NCBI GenBank assembly: GCA_965284645.1 | Contig: OZ260106.1 | Span: 2,666,001-2,730,000 of the forward strand | Reading direction: 5' to 3' | DNA: 64,000 bases | Source: JAIBAJ01 sp965284645 | Lineage (GTDB): Bacteria > Bacteroidota > Bacteroidia > JAIBAJ01 | Shown: positions 59,264 through 64,000 of the stretch, in pieces | Numbering within the stretch: the first letter of the stretch is position 1 | How the letters are laid out: every line of letters starts with the position of its first letter | Position numbers and translations under genes: made by a program | The notes under the pieces: generated by a model | What the model was told of the DNA's origin: nothing | Databases searched by the model: none | What the model saw: only the letters and a program-made list of their open reading frames with translations

Positions 59264-59322
59264 ACACCTCCGCATAGCATTGTGCTGAGCCTTGGCCTTG
59301 GTTTTTCATTCCATAGTTGCTA

Positions 59323-59472
59323 AACCCAAATTAATCAATAGGAGGATTTATTAATCCGAACTGCTTGATTTTGTTGGGTTTGCCTTGATTTTGAAGGTGT
59401 TATCAAATTGGATAAATTTATTGATTTACAAATTCATAATCGTTTAAGAATTTCTACTGCTTAATCCGGGTT
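59323..59472 (+). repeat. Intergenic repeat family B, copy B6 (diverged)
   Basis: About 150 bp. It keeps hairpin 1 and the ends (aacccaaattaatcaatagg and gcttaatccgggtt), but hairpins 2 and 3 have partly decayed. It is the most divergent of the near-full-length copies. Confidence 0.8.
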
Positions 59473-59490
59473 TAATACCAATTTTAATTT

Positions 59491-59635
59491 ATAAATAGTC
59501 CAAAGGCTATTTGTAAATTTAGATTGGTAAATGCCGAGGATACAGTATGTTAGTCCAATTTTTTCAAGAAAATGTGAGCATAAAATTGGACTATACATTA
59601 TGTCCATTCGGTATAACCATGTCCAAGGCATAATT
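59491..59635 (-). repeat. Intergenic repeat family D, copy D2
   Basis: The core 59491-59615 matches D1 (34567-34696) on the other strand with scattered differences. An aaccc-type end follows at about 59630-59635 (read on the minus strand as gaacccaaattatgcc), and the B6 end lies on its other side. Confidence 0.65.
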
Positions 59636-59642
59636 TGGGTTC

Positions 59643-59672
59643 AAAAAAAAGGGTCAACTTTTCAGTCAACCC
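59643..59672 (-). terminator. Intrinsic terminator of the GAPDH gene
   Basis: On the minus strand GGGTTGAC - TGAAAA - GTTGACCC forms an 8-bp RNA stem, perfect only if two G-U pairs are allowed, followed by TTTTTTTT. On the plus strand the same two positions are C/A mismatches, so the terminator is meant for the minus-strand GAPDH transcript. Confidence 0.85.
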
Positions 59673-59695
59673 TCTTTCTATAAAAATACTAACAA

Positions 59696-61165
59696 CTAGT
59701 AATACCTCAACCTTACCACATCAGCCAAATGTTTAGCCAAACGGATAACTTGACGGGTATAACCATATTCGTTATCATACCAAGCATAAATAACAACGCT
59801 ACGTTTGTCTTCGCTCAATATGGTATTAGGCGAATCGATGATACTCGCACAAGAATTTCCTATCAAATCGGTAGATACCAATTCAATATCGGTTGAATAC
59901 TGCAATTGTTCTACTAAATCTCCGTTCAAAGCGGCATCACGCAAGGCTTCGTTAACCTCTTGTACGGTAGTTTCACGTGTTAAAGTTAAATTCAAAATTG
60001 CCAAAGAAACGTCAGGGGTTGGGACCCTTACCGCATTGGCAGTGAATTTACCGGCCAATTCGGGTAATACTTTGGTAATAGCTGAATTGGCTCCTGTTTC
60101 GGTCAATACCATGTTCAAAGCAGCCGAACGTCCTCTTCTTTCTTTTTTGTGGAAGTTGTCCAAAAGGTTTTGGTCGTTGGTGTAGGAGTGAATGGTTTCA
60201 ATATGCCCTTTGATAATACCGAATTTCTCATGCATCACTTTTAATGGCGGAATGATGGCATTGGTTGTACAGCTTGCTGCAGAGAAAATTTGTTCGTTAT
60301 TGATATCAAATTTCTCATGGTTTACGCCGTGCACGATATTTGGAATATTGCCTTTTCCAGGAGCGGTCAACAATACTTTATTGGCCCCTTTAGATTTCAG
60401 GTGACGACCCAATCCTTCTCTGTCGCGAAGTACCCCTGTATTATCAATAATCAAAGCATTGGTGATACCATAGCTTTCGTAATCGATATCCTCAGGGTTG
60501 TTGGCTGCAATCATTTGAACAGTGTGACCATTGATGATCAAAGCTTTGTTAGCCAAATCTTCGATAATGTTGCCATGGAAAGGACCATGAACGCTATCGG
60601 TGCGCAACAAGGCTGCACGTTTGATGATATCTGAATCTGAATTGGAACGAGTTACGATGGCGCGCAAACGCAACTGTTCGCCTTTACCTGCTTGGGAAAT
60701 TAGTTCCCTAGCTGCTAAACGGCCTATACGACCAAAACCATACAATACAACATCCTTAGGAACCAACACTCGTTTTTCCTTCCCAATCATAAAACCCATT
60801 TTAGCCCCAATAAAGGCATCAATAGTGGTAAAGTTTGCTTTTTCCTTGGTCCATTCAGCAGTTAACCGACCGATATCAATACGAGAAGGCGAAAGCTCCG
60901 TGTTGAAAAGAGCACGGCTCACTTCCAACGTATCGAAAATGGAAATTGGTAAATGCATAACCTTGTCGGCATACAAATGCAAACTAAGGATTTCAACTGT
61001 TCCTTTGTTGTAAAGGGTGTTTCTGAAAATGACCAATTCAACGGAACGGTCGTACCACATAGTTGAAATAATGTTGATTAGTTCAACCGCTGCTTTTTCC
61101 TGACCTATCCATCCGTGCAATTCATTTTCAAAACTTACTTTTGGATTTGGAGTTAAGGTATCCAT
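59696..61165 (-). CDS. gap: Glyceraldehyde-3-phosphate dehydrogenase, long form
   Basis: A 489-aa glycolytic enzyme that oxidises glyceraldehyde 3-phosphate with NAD(P)+ and phosphate. The ~135-residue N-terminal extension (helical, no known motif) precedes the classical fold, which begins VVLYGFGRIGRLAAREL (GFGRIGR 143-149). The catalytic Cys is Cys299 in SAASCTTNAI, with the activating His in IETIHSYTNDQNLLD. Long-form GAPDHs of this kind are known in several bacteria; the function of the extension is unknown. It has its own strong terminator at 59643-59672. The promoter is not clear. Confidence 0.94.
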   Translation of the reverse strand: MDTLTPNPKVSFENELHGWIGQEKAAVELINIISTMWYDRSVELVIFRNTLYNKGTVEILSLHLYADKVMHLPISIFDTLEVSRALFNTELSPSRIDIGRLTAEWTKEKANFTTIDAFIGAKMGFMIGKEKRVLVPKDVVLYGFGRIGRLAARELISQAGKGEQLRLRAIVTRSNSDSDIIKRAALLRTDSVHGPFHGNIIEDLANKALIINGHTVQMIAANNPEDIDYESYGITNALIIDNTGVLRDREGLGRHLKSKGANKVLLTAPGKGNIPNIVHGVNHEKFDINNEQIFSAASCTTNAIIPPLKVMHEKFGIIKGHIETIHSYTNDQNLLDNFHKKERRGRSAALNMVLTETGANSAITKVLPELAGKFTANAVRVPTPDVSLAILNLTLTRETTVQEVNEALRDAALNGDLVEQLQYSTDIELVSTDLIGNSCASIIDSPNTILSEDKRSVVIYAWYDNEYGYTRQVIRLAKHLADVVRLRYY

Positions 61166-61219
61166 GATGTGATTTTGTGGGTATTTTATTGGTTAGAGGT
61201 AATTTAGAGACAAATTAAA

Positions 61220-61250
61220 ATAAAAAACGGAGGCAAAAATGCACTCCGTT
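61220..61250 (-). terminator. Intrinsic terminator of the sigma factor gene
   Basis: Arms aacggag (61226-61232) and ctccgtt (61244-61250) pair perfectly over 7 bp around an 11-base loop. On the minus strand they are followed by a T-rich run. It lies nine bases after the sigma factor stop codon. Confidence 0.75.
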
Positions 61251-61258
61251 GAATTTGT

Positions 61259-62122
61259 TTAGCCGAGGTAGGCTTTTAAAAGTTTGCTGCGTGAGGTATG
61301 GCGCAAACGTCTGATAGCCTTTTCCTTTATCTGGCGAACTCGCTCTCGTGTTAGGTCGAATTTCGCTCCGATTTCGTCCAATGTTAAACCATGGTTGTAA
61401 CCGATACCATAAAACATTTTAACGACTTCTCTTTCACGATCCGTTAAGGTACTAAGCGAACGCTCGATTTCACGTTGTAAAGATTCGGTCATCAAATGTT
61501 GGTCGGCACGTGGTGAATCGTGGTTCACCATTACGTCCAACAAACTGCTTTCTTCACCATTGATTAAAGGCGCATCAACTGAAACGTGACGACCCGATAC
61601 TTTCATGGTGTCGGCAATTTTATCCTCAGGAAGTTCCAAAACTTTGGCCAATTCTTCAGGTGATGGCTCACGTTCGAATTCTTGCTCAAGTTTGGAAAAA
61701 GCTTTATTGATTTTGTTTAAGGAACCAACTTGGTTCAAAGGCAAACGAACAATACGACTTTGCTCAGCAATTGCCTGTAAAATGGATTGACGAATCCACC
61801 ATACGGCATAAGAAATGAATTTGAAACCACGGGTCTCGTCGAACCTTTGCGCGGCTTTAATCAAACCTAAGTTTCCTTCATTAATCAAATCGGGTAAACT
61901 TAAACCTTGGTTTTGGTATTGTTTAGCAACCGAAACCACAAACCTTAAGTTACTTCGGGTCAATTTCTCAAGTGCACGTTGGTCTCCTTCCTTGATTTTC
62001 TTGGCTAAAACTACCTCCTCTTCCGCGGTAATAAGGCCTTCCCGACCGATTTCTTGTAAATATTTTTCTAAGGATTGACTCTCACGGTTGGTAATGGATT
62101 TGGTAATCTTAAGCTGCCTCAT
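61259..62122 (-). CDS. rpoD: Primary RNA polymerase sigma factor (short RpoD/SigA type)
   Basis: A 287-aa sigma-70 factor with regions 1.2-4 but no region 1.1 and no nonconserved insert, the form usual in Bacteroidota. Region 1.2 is SLEKYLQEIGREGLI. Region 2 contains NLRFVVSVAKQYQNQGLSLPDLINEGNLGLIKA and RGFKFISYAVWWIRQSI, which contacts the -7 element. Region 4 is LTDREREVVKMFYGIG and LTLDEIGAKFDLTRERVRQIKEKAIRRLR. By family knowledge it recognises TAnnTTTG boxes such as those mapped here. Its own promoter appears to be TACTTTCG (62166-62173). Confidence 0.94.
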   Translation of the reverse strand: MRQLKITKSITNRESQSLEKYLQEIGREGLITAEEEVVLAKKIKEGDQRALEKLTRSNLRFVVSVAKQYQNQGLSLPDLINEGNLGLIKAAQRFDETRGFKFISYAVWWIRQSILQAIAEQSRIVRLPLNQVGSLNKINKAFSKLEQEFEREPSPEELAKVLELPEDKIADTMKVSGRHVSVDAPLINGEESSLLDVMVNHDSPRADQHLMTESLQREIERSLSTLTDREREVVKMFYGIGYNHGLTLDEIGAKFDLTRERVRQIKEKAIRRLRHTSRSKLLKAYLG

Positions 62123-62165
62123 ATCGTATCTTCAGAATTATATTAAGCGAATTTTTTTGGAGGTG

Positions 62166-62173
62166 CGAAAGTA
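62166..62173 (-). promoter_or_regulatory. -7 promoter box TACTTTCG for the sigma factor gene
   Basis: TAnnTTCG box on the minus strand, about 44 bases before the ATG at 62122, giving a longer leader than most genes here. Confidence 0.45.
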
Positions 62174-62318
62174 TACAAAATTTATGTATAAAAAGGTATG
62201 ATTTAACATCCTGCTAAAAAAAACTTAATAATTCGCCTTAAGTTGTTGTAAATTAGAGTTTTATCTAACCAACATCAAGCCTGTTTTTATCAACCGTGGG
62301 ATTTTGGGATACCAAATT

Positions 62319-63500
62319 TTAGGGCTTTATGCCAATCGCCGCCATCGCCATCGCCAAACTTCCACCAACCAAACAATGCTCATCTACATCAAAAGTTGAA
62401 GTATGAATGCCAGAAGTTATTCCCTTGGCCTTGTTCCCTGTTCCCATTCTAAAAAAACAAGCCGGTACAAGTTGGGAGTAGTAGGCAAAATCTTCTGCAG
62501 TCATTCGGGTTTCCATTGCTAAAACCTTATCTTGACCGAAAACCTCCGATAAGCTTGTTTGAACCTGTTGGGTTATGTTTTCGTCATTTACCAAAAAGGG
62601 ATAACCTTTTAATATGTTCACTTCGCAACTGCCACCAAAACTAGCGCAAACATTAGCACAAATGGTTCGGATTCGATGGTGTGCCTCTTCTCGCCAAGTT
62701 TCGTTAAAGGTGCGAAAAGTGCCTTCAAGCTTCACTTCATCGGGAATAACATTCGTTGCCCCGTTTCCTATGATTTTTCCAAAGGATAAAACAGATGGAA
62801 TAATGGGATAGGCATTTCTTGAAACAACTTGTTGCAATGCAGTGATAAGTTGAGCCGACATCAACACCGGGTCTACCAAGGTTTGGGGTAAAGCCGCATG
62901 CCCGCCTTTTCCTTTTACTGTAATGTAAATTTCATCGGCCGAGGCCATAAACATACCTGATTTTAAACCAAAATAACCTGTTTCCATTTGGGGTAACACA
63001 TGCAATCCTAGTATGGCCTGAGGTTTTGGATGGTTCAATACGCCTTCCTCTATCATCAAGGAAGCACCTCCAGGTAGTTTTTCTTCACCCGGTTGAAACA
63101 AAAATTTCACGCTTCCTTCCCACTGGTCCTTGGTGTCGTTCAGTAATTTTAAGGCTCCAAGCAAGCAAGTGGAATGTACATCATGCCCACAGGCGTGCAT
63201 AACCCCAGGATGACAGGATTGATACGAAACCTCGTTTTGCTCCTGAATCGGTAATGCGTCCATATCCGCGCGCAAAGCAATACATTTTGAATCCGGGTTC
63301 CTTCCTTCGATTAGGCCCACTATTCCTGTTTTTACCCAGCCTCCAGTGAATGGAATGCCCCATTCTCTTAGCTTGGATTGAATAAATTCGGAGGTTTGGT
63401 ATTCCTCAAAAGATAGTTCGGGATGTTGGTGCAAATGCCTTCGAATGGAAATTAATTCCGCTTCCAAGGCCAAAGCTTTTGCTTCAAAGATTTCTTTCAT
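62319..63500 (-). CDS. M20 family amidohydrolase
   Basis: A 393-aa metal-dependent hydrolase of the M20D branch (N-acyl amino acid amidohydrolases, IAA-amino acid hydrolase-like). ATG 63500 (MKEIFEAKALALEAELISIRRHLHQHPELSFEEYQ) is the start. Metal-site motifs are ADMDALPI, HACGHDVHSTCLLG and FQPGEEKLPGGA. The lid-domain segment GKGGHAALPQTLVDP follows, with the late metal His near SGIHTSTFDVDE. The substrate is unknown. Its start is one base from the stop of the upstream diadenylate cyclase gene, so the two probably form an operon. Confidence 0.9.
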   Translation of the reverse strand: MKEIFEAKALALEAELISIRRHLHQHPELSFEEYQTSEFIQSKLREWGIPFTGGWVKTGIVGLIEGRNPDSKCIALRADMDALPIQEQNEVSYQSCHPGVMHACGHDVHSTCLLGALKLLNDTKDQWEGSVKFLFQPGEEKLPGGASLMIEEGVLNHPKPQAILGLHVLPQMETGYFGLKSGMFMASADEIYITVKGKGGHAALPQTLVDPVLMSAQLITALQQVVSRNAYPIIPSVLSFGKIIGNGATNVIPDEVKLEGTFRTFNETWREEAHHRIRTICANVCASFGGSCEVNILKGYPFLVNDENITQQVQTSLSEVFGQDKVLAMETRMTAEDFAYYSQLVPACFFRMGTGNKAKGITSGIHTSTFDVDEHCLVGGSLAMAMAAIGIKP

Positions 63501-63501
63501 G

Positions 63502-64000
63502 TTAGATGGCTTCTTCTTCCAGGAAGGTTCGTAATTCGTCCCTCGTGATGTTAAGGCGCAATGCCCCGTTTTGAGCATAGGCTATTTCGCCGCTTTGTTC
63601 GCTGACCACGACTGCAATGGCATCTGAATTTTCTGTTATGCCTACAGCAGCTCTGTGCCGCATGCCTAAATTGCCCGGAAAATCTTCGTTTTCGCTTACA
63701 GGCAAAACACAACGCGCCGCCTTGATCAAATTTCCTGAAATAATCACAGCCCCATCGTGTAAAGGACTGTTTTTGAAAAAGATACTTTCAATCAACCTCG
63801 ACGATAAATGGGCATCCAAAATATCACCGGTATTAATATAAAAGGTGAGTTCACTTTTTCGGGCTAGAATTAGAATAGCACCTGTTTTTTGCTCCGACAT
63901 CAAGGCAACCGATTTTACCAAGGCCGATACATCCAATTTATTTCCAGCCCTAATTTTCCAATTGGATGAAAATATGGTTTTCAAAACACCTTGTTCGCCT
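63502..64000 (-). CDS. cdaA: Diadenylate cyclase CdaA-like (5' partial)
   Basis: The C-terminal ~166 codons of a diadenylate cyclase, which makes the second messenger c-di-AMP from two ATP. The DAC domain motifs are PLHDGAVII (DGA) and GMRHRAAVGITE (RHR). The N-terminal membrane helices of CdaA lie beyond the right edge, since the frame stays open through base 64000. A TTG at 63984 is not the real start. It is transcribed ahead of the M20 gene with one base between. Confidence 0.9.
   Translation of the reverse strand, partial: GEQGVLKTIFSSNWKIRAGNKLDVSALVKSVALMSEQKTGAILILARKSELTFYINTGDILDAHLSSRLIESIFFKNSPLHDGAVIISGNLIKAARCVLPVSENEDFPGNLGMRHRAAVGITENSDAIAVVVSEQSGEIAYAQNGALRLNITRDELRTFLEEEAI

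Overview
The window is AT-rich chromosomal DNA from a member of the Bacteroidota. The signs are type IX secretion (T9SS) sorting domains on four secreted proteins, a PorQ homologue, a short primary sigma factor without region 1.1, weak or absent Shine-Dalgarno sequences, and -7 promoter boxes of the form TAnnTTTG (or TAnnTTCG). A DUF4290 protein, a DUF1599 protein, long-form GAPDH, and bacillithiol (BshB1) and lipid A (LpxK) genes fit the same phylum. I cannot name the genus. No tRNA, rRNA, CRISPR array, prophage, plasmid function or transposase gene was seen.

Layout. 1-3444: end of a giant Ig-like repeat T9SS protein. 3987-6707: topoisomerase IV subunit A. 7358-14846: two glycosyltransferases (one frameshifted), a delta-60-repeat T9SS protein, a carboxypeptidase-regulatory-domain protein, a Kir-type K+ channel and FtsE. 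14940-21664: two tandem M43 metalloproteases with T9SS tails, hemF, and an MlaF/MlaE lipid-transport pair. 22041-25182: small membrane, lipoprotein and DUF genes. 25739-34556: class V aminotransferase, murA, folP, DUF1599, a DoxX/HTTM-like membrane protein, a lipid kinase and a cysteine desulfurase. 35352-40842: DinB protein, phosphodiesterase-like lipoprotein, and a tight four-gene operon (alpha/beta hydrolase, erythromycin-esterase homologue, methyltransferase, DUF3050). 41212-51103: ftsK, a VWA/MoxR-type ATPase pair, porQ-cmk, lpxK and bshB1. 51100-58982: VapBC-like toxin-antitoxin genes behind an SDR gene, carB without its allosteric domain, aroB and a gabD-like dehydrogenase. 59696-64000: GAPDH, the primary sigma factor, an M20 amidohydrolase and the end of a diadenylate cyclase.

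The most unusual content is between the genes. Four families of structured intergenic repeats fill most long gaps. Family A (nine copies, 138-214 bp) has a conserved core and two hairpins whose arms change sequence between copies while mostly keeping pairing. Family B (about 165 bp, six copies plus two remnants) is a three-hairpin element with related ends (aaccc...gggtt, usually next to TTAA or TTTAA). Family C (178 bp, two copies) shares B's ends but not its middle. Family D (about 125 bp, two copies in opposite orientation) is flanked by the same ends. At least one neighbouring gene, and probably two, now reads into a repeat end for its last codons and stop. None of these repeats encodes a protein.

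A second theme is promoter layout. Fifteen genes have a TAnnTTTG or TAnnTTCG box just upstream, and in five of these (plus two with a near-match box) the box ends only 4-7 bases before the start codon, which implies leaderless mRNAs. These boxes were also used to correct several start codons.
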